This document shows positions 29,437 through 39,246 of a stretch of 64,000 nt of DNA, piece by piece. Below the pieces are notes generated by a model that saw nothing but the letters and a program-made list of their open reading frames with translations, searched no databases and was not told the DNA's origin. The position numbers and the translations under genes are program-made. This DNA comes from Candidatus Propionivibrio dominans (GTDB lineage Bacteria > Pseudomonadota > Gammaproteobacteria > Burkholderiales > Rhodocyclaceae): the NCBI GenBank assembly GCA_016709335.1, contig JADJNC010000016.1, forward strand, positions 54,548 to 118,547, in the 5' to 3' direction. How positions within the stretch are numbered: position 1 is the stretch's first letter; each line of letters begins with the position of its first letter.

Positions 29437-29592
29437 TCACCTGTTGCTTCTCAACTTTGACTGCGTCTGCTCTTCTTCGCGTATCTTTCTTGAAAAAAAG
29501 CGCGAGAACCAGAACGCCATCCCCACAATAAAAACAATGACAAACAGGCTGAAAAGCCCGATATCGCTTGTAAACAACGTGTTCCAGGCCAT
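29437..29592 (-). CDS. DUF3149 small membrane protein
   Basis: A 51-residue protein: MAWNTLFTSDIGLFSLFVIV..., one membrane segment at about residues 11-30, then a basic C-terminal stretch (RFFSRKIREEEQ). This start and length match the DUF3149 family, small proteins found in betaproteobacteria. It begins three bases after the fixH stop and so ends the ccoG-fixH transcription unit. This suggests a role in oxidase assembly or membrane association, which is inference. Confidence 0.8.
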   Translation of the reverse strand: MAWNTLFTSDIGLFSLFVIVFIVGMAFWFSRFFSRKIREEEQTQSKLRSNR

Positions 29593-29595
29593 GAC

Positions 29596-30154
29596 TTACC
29601 TCACCTTGTTATCAGAAATTTGAGCAGAACCCACTTCGGTTTTCGCTTCGTCCGGCAAACGTAGCGAAGCATTCTTTTCAATGTTCCAGTCGCCGGTCAG
29701 GCGCCATTCGCCCTTCTCGTCCTCCAGGGCAATACGCCAGCGGCCCGTCAGAAGAGCACTCAGCTTGCCCGAATAAGACCCCACGCCATCGGAGCGCACG
29801 AGCACATTCTGATCAACCCCGGCGCGGGTTGGATGAGCAATACGCAGTTTGAGTACGTCCGGCAGAACGGTGTCCGGCTTCCCGCGCAGCAGAATCCGGA
29901 TTTGCTTCCCATCGGTACTCAGCATCAGATCGGCCTGCAAGCCCAGCCTGACGGCGTTCTGGTTGCGTGCCGTCACCTGATTCACGGCCAGACCCTGCTT
30001 GTAGTAGTCGTCATCGACCAGGCCGTCATTGCTTCTGACCGCCAGATAAAGGTGTGATAAACCCGGCAATAACAACGATGAACGGTCCGGCCATGAGAAT
30101 CCATGGCCAGGGGTGGCGATACCAGGGCTTGATGGCAATCAATTTCTGATTCAT
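29596..30154 (-). CDS. fixH: FixH family cbb3 oxidase assembly protein, frameshifted
   Basis: The N-terminus MNQKLIAIKPWYRHPWPWILMAGPFIVVIAGF, with a membrane segment, starts at 30154. The frame shifts at about 30055, one extra base around ATCACACCTTTATC, and resumes as LYLAVRSNDGLVDDDYYKQGLAVNQ. The D-D-Y-Y-K-x-G motif and the following beta-rich periplasmic domain are typical of FixH, which helps copper insertion into cbb3 oxidase together with CcoG/CcoI. The ATG overlaps the ccoG stop codon (ATGA), so translation is coupled. Confidence 0.85.
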
Positions 30155-31560
30155 GGCATGAAGAAAGTCGTCTTCTCGCGCACGGCAATCGAGTCGTGAT
30201 TCTGCGCACGTACATCAAAGAAAATCCTGTTCGAACCCTTGCTGGCGTCCTGAGCCGCTACGATGACCAGAACGCTCTTGTTGGACGCGGCGGGTACCTC
30301 GACGATCCGCTCACCTACGATGTCGATCCCCTCGATTCCGCTGACACTGATCGCGTAGCGATGTGTCGTGGCATCGGTATTCATCACGTTCAGCGTGAAC
30401 ACGTTCTCGATCCGCCCGTCATCCGCTTCACGGTAAAGCGTTGAGCGATCGCGCAGAATATCAACCCGGAGTGGAATACGAGTGCTTAGACTCCAGGCCG
30501 TCGCGGCAATAATCACCAGCAGGATCGATGTGTACAGGATAGTGCGCGGACGCATCAGATGAGCGAAGATGTCGCGCGGCTTATAGTGCTTGGCCAGCGC
30601 ATTCTCAGTCGAGTAACGTACCAGCCCGCGCGGGTAGCCCACTTTGTCCATCACCGTATCGCAGGCATCGATACAGGCGGCACAGGCAATGCACTCGTAT
30701 TGCAGGCCGTTGCGAATGTCGATCCCGGTGGGACAAACCTGGACGCAGATCCCGCAATCGACGCAGTCGCCGAGATTCTGGGCTTTTGTATCGACATTCT
30801 TTTTACGCAGGCCACGCGGCTCGCCTCGCTCGGCATCGTAGGTAATGATCAAGGAATCGGGATCGAACATGACGCCCTGAAAGCGGGCATAGGGACACAT
30901 GTACTTGCATACCTGCTCGCGCATGAAGCCGGCCATCATGTAGAGGAAAGCCGCGTAGAATAAAATCCAGAAGGTCTCCCAGGGGCCCAGTGTAAGGGTG
31001 GCAATCGAGCCGATGAGTTCCCTGATCGGCGTGAAGTAGCCGACAAAGGTGACACCGGTCCACAGCGCAACCAGTAGCCACAGTGAATGCTTGATCGCCT
31101 TGAGGCGGAGTTTGCGCGCATTCATTGGCTGCGCGTCGAGCTTCATGCGCGCCGGACGCTCGCCTTCGAGTTTGCGCTCGATCCACATGAACAGCTCGGT
31201 ATACACCGTCTGCGGGCAGGCGTAACCGCAGAACAGGCGGCCACCAACTGCCGTCACCAGAAACAGCGAATAGGCCGAAATGACCAGCAGGACAGCCAGA
31301 TAAATCGCATCCTGTGGCCAGAAAACAAGGCCAAAAATATAGAACTTGCGCTCGACCAGGTGGAAGAGAACGGCCTGGCGCCCGCCCCAGTCGATCCAGC
31401 ACAGGCCGTAGAACAATGCCTGGGTAACAAAAACCATGGCCCAGCGCCAGTTGTTGAAAACGCCCTTGACGCTGCGCGCATAAATCGTTTTGTGTTTCTC
31501 GTACAGCCCATCGGTGTTGATGACAACCGGCTGGCTTGGGTTATTCACGGCCTTGTTCAT
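30151..31560 (-). CDS. ccoG: cbb3 oxidase accessory protein CcoG/FixG
   Basis: A 469-residue membrane ferredoxin that reduces copper for the CuB centre during cbb3 oxidase assembly. It has several membrane helices in the N-terminal half, VGGRLFCGYACPQTVYTELFMWIE and EQVCKYMCPYARFQG (conserved C-x-x-x-C-P pairs), then two 4Fe-4S motifs CVDCGICVQVCP and CIACAACIDACD, and a C-terminal immunoglobulin-like periplasmic domain. It lies after the terminator that ends ccoP and precedes fixH, so it probably has its own promoter in the 100 bases upstream (31561-31660). Confidence 0.95.
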   Translation of the reverse strand: MNKAVNNPSQPVVINTDGLYEKHKTIYARSVKGVFNNWRWAMVFVTQALFYGLCWIDWGGRQAVLFHLVERKFYIFGLVFWPQDAIYLAVLLVISAYSLFLVTAVGGRLFCGYACPQTVYTELFMWIERKLEGERPARMKLDAQPMNARKLRLKAIKHSLWLLVALWTGVTFVGYFTPIRELIGSIATLTLGPWETFWILFYAAFLYMMAGFMREQVCKYMCPYARFQGVMFDPDSLIITYDAERGEPRGLRKKNVDTKAQNLGDCVDCGICVQVCPTGIDIRNGLQYECIACAACIDACDTVMDKVGYPRGLVRYSTENALAKHYKPRDIFAHLMRPRTILYTSILLVIIAATAWSLSTRIPLRVDILRDRSTLYREADDGRIENVFTLNVMNTDATTHRYAISVSGIEGIDIVGERIVEVPAASNKSVLVIVAAQDASKGSNRIFFDVRAQNHDSIAVREKTTFFMP

Positions 31561-31660
31561 GACTTCGCTTCCTGATCCATTTAAGAATTACACATTACTC
31601 TAATATACGATAAAAGATAACATGCAATTGTGACAAGGATCAGATCTGTCTACCTTTGAT

Positions 31661-31688
31661 AAAAAAGAAAGGGCAACTCGCGTTGCCC
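31661..31688 (-). terminator. Rho-independent terminator after ccoNOQP
   Basis: On the minus strand GGGCAAC-GCGA-GTTGCCC (31688-31671) is followed by TTTCTTTTTT. It lies 18 bases past the ccoP stop and separates the structural genes from ccoG-fixH. Confidence 0.9.
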
Positions 31689-31706
31689 CCTGGGCGACCA
31701 CAAAAA

Positions 31707-32637
31707 CTATTTCTTCTCGCCACCCATGCTCAGATTGAGCACATAAGCGGACAGCAGGTGAATCTTCGCTTCCCCGAGGAAATCCTTCATGGCCGGCATC
31801 TGGTTGGCGCGTCCCTTGGTGATCGCTTCAACAATCTTGGCCTCGGAATTCCCGTACAGCCAGACCTTGTCGGTCAGGTTGGGCGCACCAATGGCCTGCA
31901 TCCCGCCATCCTGACCATGACAGGCCGCACAAACTGGTTTCGAACTTCACCTTGCCCTTGGCCGCCAGCGCACTGTCGTTAGGCAAGCCGGAAAGCGAGC
32001 GCACGTAATTGGCAACTTCCCTGGCGCCGGCTTCGCCACCGATGGCATCCGGGTTGCCGCCATACGCCGGCATCATGCCCATGCGCCCGGCGGTGATCGT
32101 TTCAACAATCTGGGCCGGCTCGCCACCCCACTGCCAGTCCTTGTCAGTGAGGTTGGGATAGCCGTGCTCTCTTGACCCCTGTGCCGTCGAGCCGTGACAT
32201 TGCAGGCAATAGGTCTGGTACAGGCGGCCGCTCATTTCCATGGCCTCCTTGTTGGCGGCGACGGTCTGCAGATCCATCTTCAGGAACTTTTCAAACAGCG
32301 GATTGACCTGGGCATCGACTCTTTCACGCTCCAACTGGTACTGGCCGCTGGACGACCAGCCGAGCAGACCCTGGAAGCTGCCGAGCGTCGGAAACAGAAG
32401 GGCATAAACCAGCGCGAAGATAATGGTTATGTAGAACAGCCACATCCACCACTTGGGTAGCGGATTGTTGTACTCCTCAAGAGACTCATCCCACACATGA
32501 CCCGTGGTATCGCTCGTCTGTTCACTGCCCGGATGGTGAATGCTTTGCGACCAGAGAAAGACGCCACAGATCAGGATACTTCCCAGCACCAGCAGGATGA
32601 CATACCAGTTCCAGAACTGATTGACAAAAATGTTCAT
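31707..32637 (-). CDS. ccoP: cbb3 oxidase diheme cytochrome c subunit CcoP, frameshifted
   Basis: Membrane-anchored diheme subunit passing electrons to CcoO/CcoN. The N-terminus has a membrane helix (NWYVILLVLGSILICGVFLW), the conserved DTTGHVWDESLEEYNNPLPKWW stretch and a second helix, then heme motif 1 (YCLQCHG) and heme motif 2. The second motif is only readable after removing one base at about 31941: CAACHG... becomes CGLSW in the raw frame. The C-terminus NLTDKVWLYGNSEAKIVEAITKGRANQMPAMKDFLGEAKIHLLSAYVLNLS is normal. The length modulo three fits a single insertion. The start overlaps the ccoQ stop. Confidence 0.92.
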
Positions 32638-32831
32638 GATTTTTTCCTTTTTTCGTTGCCGGAGGAAAGACCGAGTTCCACCCGATCCGCTTCCTCATCC
32701 GCAAACGGCAAATTGGCCGCTTCCTCGAAGCGTTTCTTGTTGCCCCTCAAGCCGTAAGCCCACCAGACAATACCCAGGAAGGTCACCAGGAAGACGACCG
32801 TCACCAGGGATCGCAGATCGTTGATATCCAT
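32634..32831 (-). CDS. ccoQ: cbb3 oxidase small subunit CcoQ/FixQ
   Basis: A 65-residue protein: MDINDLRSLVTVVFLVTFLGIVWWAYGLRGNKKRFEEAANLPFADEE, one membrane helix followed by the conserved K-K-R-F-x-E-A-A-x-L-P-F motif. It stabilises the oxidase complex. It sits between ccoO and ccoP, and its stop overlaps the ccoP start. Confidence 0.93.
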   Translation of the reverse strand: MDINDLRSLVTVVFLVTFLGIVWWAYGLRGNKKRFEEAANLPFADEEADRVELGLSSGNEKRKKS

Positions 32832-32835
32832 GGCC

Positions 32836-33450
32836 TTACTTGGCCCCTTTCAACTCGATTCCCAGCCCCTGCAGATAGGCGACCAGTACGTCGAGCTCGG
32901 TTTTGCCTTCGAGCTGCTTGGCGGCTTCGGCGATTTCCGCATCGGTGTAAGGCACACCGACCATGCGCAGGGCACTCATCTTGGCGCCGATCGTCGAGGC
33001 GTTGACCGGGGTCTTGCCGAGGAAGGCGTAAGCCGGCATGTTGGACTCGGGAACCACGTCGCGCGGATTGTTCAGGTGCGCGCGGTGCCAATCGTCCGAA
33101 TAGCGGCCGCCAACCCGCTGCAGATCCGGGCCGGTACGTTTGGAACCCCACTGAAACGGATGGTCATAAACGAACTCGCCGGCCACCGAGTAGTGGCCAT
33201 AGCGCTCGGTTTCGGCGCGAAAGGGCCGGATCATCTGTGAGTGGCAGTTGTAGCAGCCTTCGCGGATATAGATGTCGCGACCGGCCAGTCGTACGGGATC
33301 GTACGGCTTGAGACCGGCCACAGGTTGCGTCGTCGCGTTCTGGAAGAACAAGGGAACGATCTCGACCAACCCACCCCAGATGACCGTCAGCACCGTCAGG
33401 ATGATCAGCAAGCCGACGTTGCGTTCTATTGAATCATGCGTAAGTTTCAT
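32836..33450 (-). CDS. ccoO: cbb3 oxidase monoheme cytochrome c subunit CcoO
   Basis: 204 residues: one N-terminal membrane helix ([26 protein letters not shown]), the heme c motif C-Y-N-C-H in [27 protein letters not shown], and the axial methionine region [17 protein letters not shown]. The length and motifs are standard. It starts 19 bases after ccoN. Confidence 0.95.
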   Translation of the reverse strand: MKLTHDSIERNVGLLIILTVLTVIWGGLVEIVPLFFQNATTQPVAGLKPYDPVRLAGRDIYIREGCYNCHSQMIRPFRAETERYGHYSVAGEFVYDHPFQWGSKRTGPDLQRVGGRYSDDWHRAHLNNPRDVVPESNMPAYAFLGKTPVNASTIGAKMSALRMVGVPYTDAEIAEAAKQLEGKTELDVLVAYLQGLGIELKGAK

Positions 33451-33468
33451 TTTATTGGAGCCTCCCTG

Positions 33469-34910
33469 TTAGGCGTGTTGGCCGGCCGGAACCAGCACCG
33501 GCGCATCGACGGTACTTCCACCGGCCATGGTCTTGAACATGTTGTAGGCCATGATCAGCATGCCGGACAGGAAGAGCACACCACCGACCAGACGGATAGC
33601 CCAGAACGGGTAGGTCGCCTTGACCGATTCGACGAAGCTGTACGCCAGCGTGCCATCGGGGTTGCTCGTCCGCCACATCAGGCCCTGCATCACGCCGGCA
33701 ATCCACATCGAAGCGATGTAAAGCACGATGCCGATGGTCGCCACCCAGAAATGGACGGTCATCAGTTTGACGCTGTGCATCTGCGGCTTGCCGAACAGGC
33801 GCGGCAGGAGGTAATACATCGAGCCGATCGTGATCATCGCCACCCAGCCCAGCGCACCGGAGTGCACGTGACCCACCGTCCAGTCGGTATAGTGCGACAG
33901 CGCATTGACAGTCTTGATCGACATCATCGGGCCCTCGAAGGTCGACATGCCGTAGAACGAGAGCGAGGTAATCAGGAATTTCAGGATCGGATCGTCACGC
34001 AGTTTGCCCCAGGCACCCGACAGCGTCATGATGCCGTTGATCATGCCACCCCACGAGGGCGCCAGCAGGATCAGCGAGAAGAGCATGCCCACCGACTGCG
34101 TCCAGTCGGGCAGCGCGGTGTAGTGCAGGTGGTGCGGGCCGGCCCACATGTAGGTGAAGATCAGCGCCCAGAAGTGCACCACCGACAGCCGGTACGAATA
34201 GACCGGACGACCGGCCTGCTTCGGAACAAAGTAGTACATGATGCCGAGGAAGCCGGTGGTCAGGAAGAAACCGACCGCGTTGTGGCCATACCACCACTGA
34301 ACCATCGCATCCTGGACACCGGCATAGGCCGAGTAGGACTTGGGCGTCAGGATGCCGGCGGCAAAACCGGAATCTCGGCGCTATTGACCAGGTGCAGCAC
34401 GGCAACGGTCAGTATCATCGAGCCGAAGAACCAGTTGGCTACATAAATGTGGCTGACCTTGCGCTTGGCAATGGTGCCGAAGAAGACGATGGCGTAGGAA
34501 ACCCAGACGACGGTGATCAGGATGTCGATCGGCCACTCCAGTTCGGCGTATTCCTTGCCGGAGGTGAAACCCAGCGGCAGCGAAAGCGCCGCCAGCAGGA
34601 TGACCAGTTGCCAGCCCCAGAAAGTGAAGGCAGCCAGACCGCCGGCAAACAGGCGGGCATGGCTGGTGCGCTGAACGACGTAATAGGATGTCGCGAACAG
34701 CGAACAACCGCCGAAGGCAAAGATCACCGCATTGGTATGCAGCGGCCGCAGACGACCGTAGGACAGCCACGGCCCGAAATTCAACTCCGGCCAGACCAGT
34801 TGGGCGGCGATGATGACGCCGACGAGCATGCCGACGATGCCCCAGATGACCGTCATCACGGCAAATTGCCGCACAACCTTGTAGTTGTACGTCGATTGAG
34901 TTGCTGACAT
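33469..34910 (-). CDS. ccoN: cbb3 oxidase catalytic subunit CcoN, frameshifted
   Basis: Heme b/heme b3-CuB subunit with twelve membrane helices, reducing oxygen at high affinity. Visible: [18 protein letters not shown] (low-spin heme ligand), [23 protein letters not shown] (heme-copper region), [25 protein letters not shown] (CuB histidines) and [17 protein letters not shown]. The frame shifts at about 34362, one T missing from the run in GGTTTTGCC, which would restore [29 protein letters not shown]. The start at 34910 ([11 protein letters not shown]) has GGGAGG upstream. The upstream 209 bases before ccoS must hold the operon promoter. Confidence 0.94.
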
Positions 34911-34926
34911 GAACCCACCTCCCTTG

Positions 34927-34940
34927 TTGATTTGGATCAT
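34927..34940 (-). promoter_or_regulatory. Possible FNR/Anr-type site before ccoN
   Basis: The minus strand reads ATGATCCAAATCAA, matching nine of ten positions of TTGAT-N4-ATCAA. FNR-family control of ccoN operons is widespread, but this site lies only 17 bases before the start codon, close for activation, so it may be fortuitous or a repressor position. Confidence 0.3.
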
Positions 34941-35119
34941 CAATTACAGGTACAAAATGCAGCTAAAACTCCCCTTGAAGCCGCATTAGAAAACTTCTCC
35001 ATTCTAACCGCTGCAATCCCGATTAGAAATAGTTCCGTCTTGCAAAAAATAAATAAATGTTCGAATCAGGCGCATTTTCATCAGCATTCCTGAGAGTTTT
35101 TAAACTTATCGAAAGGGGT

Positions 35120-35362
35120 TTAACCTGATGCATCCTTTTTGCCATTCTCGCCTGCCGAACGAGCCGGATCGGGGGTAAGGTCGTGGGCAAGATCGGCAAC
35201 CTCGACAGGGGTATCACCGAGCTTGTCATCATCCATCAGCACCCGGTATCCCGGCCCCTCCAGATCGTCGAACTGGCCGCTGCGCAGCGACCACCAGAAA
35301 ACGAGGCCAATCAGAAAAACCAGCACCACCGAAAGCGGGATCAGCAGATAGAGACTCTCCAT
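35120..35362 (-). CDS. ccoS: cbb3 oxidase maturation protein CcoS
   Basis: An 80-residue protein with one membrane helix (LYLLIPLSVVLVFLIGLVFWWSL), then the conserved SGQFDDLEGPGYRVLMDDD motif. It is required for cofactor insertion into cbb3 oxidase. It follows ccoI by 16 bases and is probably co-transcribed with it. Confidence 0.93.
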   Translation of the reverse strand: MESLYLLIPLSVVLVFLIGLVFWWSLRSGQFDDLEGPGYRVLMDDDKLGDTPVEVADLAHDLTPDPARSAGENGKKDASG

Positions 35363-35378
35363 GGTTAATCAGTACTCC

Positions 35379-37672
35379 TTAATACTCACTAAACCGTTGC
35401 AGCCGCAAGGAATTCAAAACGACCAGCAGCGAACTGCCGGACATGCCGATACCGGCCATCCACGGCGTGATGAAACCGAAAATCGCCAGTGGCAGCGCAA
35501 TCAGGTTATAGGCAAGGCCCACAGCAGATTTTGCCGGATGACGCGCAAGGAACGCCGCGCAACGAAAAATCCCCCGGCTCAGATGATCAAGATTCTCCGA
35601 CAGCAACACCAGATCGGCCTGCGTCCGCGCCAACTGCGAACCGCCGCCCATGGCCACCGAAACCTGCGCCTGAGCCAGTACCGGCGCGTCATTGACCCCA
35701 TCACCGACCATCGCCACGATCGCCCCGCTGGCCTGCAGACGACAGACGTAGTCGTGCTTGCCCTGCGGCGAAATTCCGGCTTCCACCGCGTCGATTCCCA
35801 GTGTCTGCGCCACCTTGCTTGCCACCGGCGCCGCATCGCCGCTCAACAGCGCGACATGGCGTCCGTCGGCGCGTAGCGCCGCGACCATCGCCGCCGCTTG
35901 CGGGCGGATTTCATCACCGAAGCGAAACAGCGCCAGCCAGCCCGTGTCGTTCCCCAAGGCAATCACCGTATCGCTGCTGGCGGCGAAAGAGCGCGCCGAC
36001 TCCGGCAGCGGCTGACCGTGCACCGCCGCAACATAGTCCGGACGCCCGACACGAACCCTTGTACCCTCATGCAGCGCCTCCATCCCGCTTCCTGGCGCAT
36101 TGGTCACACCGGCCAACTCGGGAAGACGAGTACCCGTTGCCGCCTTGCGCAGCGCGACCCCGACGGGATGCTCGGAAGACTGCTCGATGGCCGCCGCGAG
36201 CACCAGACAAGCCTCCCGGTCGAGAGTCCCCAGGGCAATACCTCCAGCAGGGTCATCTGCCCGCTGGTCAGCGTCCCGGTCTTGTCGAAAATAAAGTGCG
36301 TTGCCCGCGCCAGCGTCTCGATCGCGTGGCTGTGAGTGACCAGCAGACCGGCGCGCGCCATGGCGCCGCTGGCTACCGTCAGGGCCACCGGCGTAGCCAG
36401 CGACAGCGCACAGGGGCAAGTCACCACCAGCACCGAAACGGTAATCCACAAGGCTTTCGCCGGATCGACGATGCCCCAGACCAGCGCCACCGTCGCCGCC
36501 ACCAGCAGCAGCGCCAGGATGAAGCGGCCGGCAATACGGTCGGCGATCTCGACAATGCGCGGTTTCTCCATCGCCGCCCGCTCCATCAGGCGGATGATCG
36601 CCGACAGACGCGTCGCCTCGCCAACCTGCTCGACCCTGATCCACAAGGGGCTTTCGACATTGACCGCGCCGCTCGGCCGCCATGACCTGCTCCAGCGATC
36701 GATTCTGCGGGTAGCCGGTGACCCGGGTAGCCAGGGCTGGCAGCAGCCTGGCCAGCACCTCGGTGAAGCTCACGGCACGCTGCCTTGCCGTCATTTCCAG
36801 GAAGCGCCCGCCGAGCAGAAAGAAAACAAACATGGTTACCGAGTCGAAATAGACCTCGCCCGAAGCCGTCAGCGTTGCCCACACGCTGGCCACAAAGGCC
36901 GCGCCGACGCCCAGTGCGACCGGCACATCCATCCCGACCCGGCGCAGACGCAGATCGCGCCAGGCCCCACGGAAGAACGGCGCGGCTGAATAGAAGACCA
37001 CCGGCAAGGTCAGCAGCAGGCTCGCCCAACGCAACAGCAATTCGATGTCGGGTGCCATGTCCCCGTCGCCGGCAAGATAGGCCGGGATGGCGTACATCAT
37101 CACCTGCATCATCCCGAAGCCGGCCACGAACAGCCGCCACAGGGCGCTGCGCCGTTCCTTGCGTGCCAGATCCTCATTCCTGCTGGCGTCGTACGGGTAA
37201 GCGCGATAACCGATGGCGACGATGGCGGCCAGGATGTCGGAAAGCCTGATTTTTCGGTCATCCCAGCGCACACGCGCACGCCGCGTCGCGAAGTTGATCT
37301 CCATGGCGGTTACGCCGGCGAGCTTGGCTACATGCTGCTCGTTAAGCCAGATGCAGGCGGCACAGGTGATGCCCTCGATGATCAACGAGGCTTCGCGCTC
37401 GCTTTCGCCCAGCTCGCGAACGAAACTCTTCTGAAATCGGCATGATCATAGAGCTTAAGACCCTCGACAATGGCAGGCAAGGCCTCGCGCGGTGAATTCG
37501 GCAAGGCATCCCGATTGCGGTAATAGTCCGCCAGCCCGTTATCGACAATCGCCTGCGTCACCGCCTGACAGCCGATGCAGCACATGGCACGCGGCTGCTC
37601 ATCGATGCTGACCGACAGGTCGACCCCGGCCGGAACAGGCAGACCGCAGTGATAGCAACTCTTCTGGCTCAT
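35379..37672 (-). CDS. ccoI: cbb3 oxidase copper P-type ATPase CcoI/FixI, frameshifted and internally deleted
   Basis: P1B-type copper ATPase supplying CuB. The N-terminal Cys-rich domain (CYHCGLPVPAG, MCCIGCQAVTQAIV) and metal-binding C-A-A-C are present, as are the CPCALS membrane motif, D-K-T-G-T phosphorylation site and the C-terminal MVGDGVNDAPVLAQAQVSVAMG hinge. At least three frame changes occur (about 37420, 36670 and 36235). At the second, the sequence jumps from GYPQNRSLEQVMAAE directly to GGAVNVESPLWIRVEQVGEATRLS. The roughly 55 residues that normally carry the actuator-domain TGES loop are absent. Total length is about 764 codons, shorter than usual CcoI. It is either damaged, misassembled or a real deletion. 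Confidence 0.88.
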
Positions 37673-37874
37673 TACTCCGCAGTTCCAGATACCGGAATGA
37701 AAAAAGCGCCAGCTACCTGCCCGCGCCTTCTGAAGGCGAAGAGTATAAGCCAGTTCGCAGGTACTGGGAGTTCGACAAGTGCGAGCGGGGCTTTGCCAGC
37801 CTTACAGCCGCCGCATGTGCGTCGCCCGGGTCAGCGCTGGCGTAAGACGGCAATTGACTTTAGCGCTTGGTGAT

Positions 37875-37907
37875 GTCGGGTTACGCGAAAGCCGCTAACC
37901 GACCTAC
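37875..37907. repeat. GTCGGGTTACGC-family palindromic repeat
   Basis: GTCGGGTTACGC and GCTAACCGACCTAC form imperfect arms around GAAAGCC. Related copies are at 42547-42656, 46150-46183 and 47462-47516. Confidence 0.75.
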
Positions 37908-37955
37908 AAGGACAACTTCCAGTGCCCTGCCCGCTAAAAGGCCCCGGAAAACCAT

Positions 37956-37961
37956 TATAAT
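37956..37961 (+). promoter_or_regulatory. Possible -10 element of ribF
   Basis: A perfect TATAAT lies 39 bases before the ribF start codon. The sequence 17 bases upstream of it (GCTAAA) is a poor -35, so the assignment is tentative. Confidence 0.35.
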
Positions 37962-37999
37962 TCAGCCCTTTTCCGTTTTTACCCTGCCCCCTCGTCCTG

Positions 38000-38944
38000 A
38001 TGCTCGTATATCGCGGATTTTCACAAATAGCCCCTCGCGCCACGGTGCTGACCATCGGCAATTTCGATGGTGTGCACTTAGGTCACCGTGCGCTGCTGGC
38101 GCAACTGAGAGCCATTGCCAAAAGCGAGAATCTGCTGCCGGCGGTGCTCACTTTCGAGCCGCATCCGCGAGAATTCTTTGCCCCCGAATCGGCGCCGGCA
38201 CGCCTGTCCACATTGCGCGAGAAGCTCGAGCTGATTGCCGACGAAGGTGTAGCGCTGACATGGGTGTGCCATTTCAACGCCCGCTTTGCCGCGTTTTCGG
38301 CAGAAGAATTCATCGAACGCATCCTGGTCGGCAGCCTGCGCGTCAAGCGTCTGATCATCGGCGACGATTTCCGCTTCGGCGCTGGCCGCCGGGGCAACTT
38401 TGCGCTGTTGCGCGAAGCCAGCGAACGATACGGTTTTCAGCTTGAAGCCATCGACAGCGTTACGCTTGAAGGTGAACGCGCATCGAGTTCTGCGGTCCGC
38501 GACGCGCTCGCCGAGGGACGCATCGAACACGCCGCCCGCCTGCTCGGACGCCCCTATTCAATCGACGGTCGCGTGGTGCACGGCGACAAAATGGGGCGCC
38601 AGCTTGGTTTTGCCACGGCCAACATCCGCATCAAGCATGACAAGCCCCCACTGCTCGGGGTATTCGCAGTCGAAGTGCACGGACTGAACGGCGGGCCGCA
38701 CCGGGGCGTCGCCAACCTTGGCATCCGTCCGAGCGCCCATCGTCTTGTTCGCCCGATTCTTGAAGTTCACCTCTTTGATTTCTCCGACGAGATTTACGGC
38801 ACCCACCTCAATGTGCGTTTCCTGCACAAGCTGAGAAACGAAATGAAGTTTCCTGGCCTTGATGTTCTCAAGGCGCAGATTGCCTGCGACGTCAGCGATG
38901 CTAAATCTTACTTCCACCGCAAAGACGCAAAGGGGCAAAGATGA
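38000..38944 (+). CDS. ribF: Bifunctional riboflavin kinase/FAD synthetase
   Basis: Makes FMN and FAD from riboflavin in the cytosol. The N-terminal FAD synthetase domain has VLTIGNFDGVHLGHRALL (H-x-G-H nucleotidyltransferase motif), FEPHPREFF and LIIGDDFRFGAGRRGNF; the C-terminal flavokinase domain has RPYSIDGRVVHGDKMGRQLGFATANI (the P-T-A-N-like motif reads A-T-A-N here) and RGVANLGIRPS. 314 residues is normal. The last about ten codons and the stop lie inside a dispersed intergenic repeat (FHRKDAKGQR is encoded by the CGCAAAG repeat), so the repeat supplies the C-terminus. First gene of ribF-ileS-lspA-fkpB-ispH. Confidence 0.95.
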   Translation: MLVYRGFSQIAPRATVLTIGNFDGVHLGHRALLAQLRAIAKSENLLPAVLTFEPHPREFFAPESAPARLSTLREKLELIADEGVALTWVCHFNARFAAFSAEEFIERILVGSLRVKRLIIGDDFRFGAGRRGNFALLREASERYGFQLEAIDSVTLEGERASSSAVRDALAEGRIEHAARLLGRPYSIDGRVVHGDKMGRQLGFATANIRIKHDKPPLLGVFAVEVHGLNGGPHRGVANLGIRPSAHRLVRPILEVHLFDFSDEIYGTHLNVRFLHKLRNEMKFPGLDVLKAQIACDVSDAKSYFHRKDAKGQR

Positions 38945-39236
38945 CGCAAAGAAAAACGTTTGAACCTAAAAAAACGCAGTTGAGCGCGACCGCCGCAACA
39001 CTAGGTTTGGCGAGTCTTTGGCCCTCACCCCGACCCTCTCCTGCGGGGAGAGGGGGTGTGCACCCTTCTCCCCGCGGGAGAAGGGCCGGGGATGAGGGCC
39101 TACGATATTGGCATTACGCTCAACTGCATTTTCTGGATAAATTTCAATGTTGAAGTACTGCATAAAGGCCTCAAGCGAATTGCCAATGGACTATAACCTT
39201 TGCGTATCCTTTGCCCCTTTGCGCCTTTGCGGTGGA
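38912..39236. repeat. Composite intergenic repeat element between ribF and ileS
   Basis: The arm CCACCGCAAAGACGCAAAGGGGCAAAGATGACGCAAAG at 38912-38951 is mirrored by CTTTGCGTATCCTTTGCCCCTTTGCGCCTTTGCGGTGG at 39198-39236. A second repeat of a different family (39022-39098) is nested between them. The left arm overlaps the end of ribF and the right arm ends ten bases before the ileS start. Confidence 0.82.
39022..39098. repeat. GC-rich repeat, CCCTCACCCC/GGAGAGGG family
   Basis: CCCTCACCCCGACCCTCTCC-TGCGGGGAGAGGGG followed by CCCTTCTCCCCGCGGGAGAAGGGCCGGGGATGAGGG gives two overlapping hairpins with mirrored outer ends, a repeat type common between genes of many proteobacteria. The partial copy is at 26653-26691. 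Confidence 0.8.
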
Positions 39237-39246
39237 CGCTAAATAT

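Larger units (their letters stand above)
37673..37999. other. Intergenic region between ccoI and ribF
   Basis: 327 bases between divergent genes. It holds a copy of the GTCGGGTTACGC repeat (37875-37907), a possible TATAAT box before ribF, and otherwise no ORF, RNA or strong hairpin that I can support. Confidence 0.6.
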
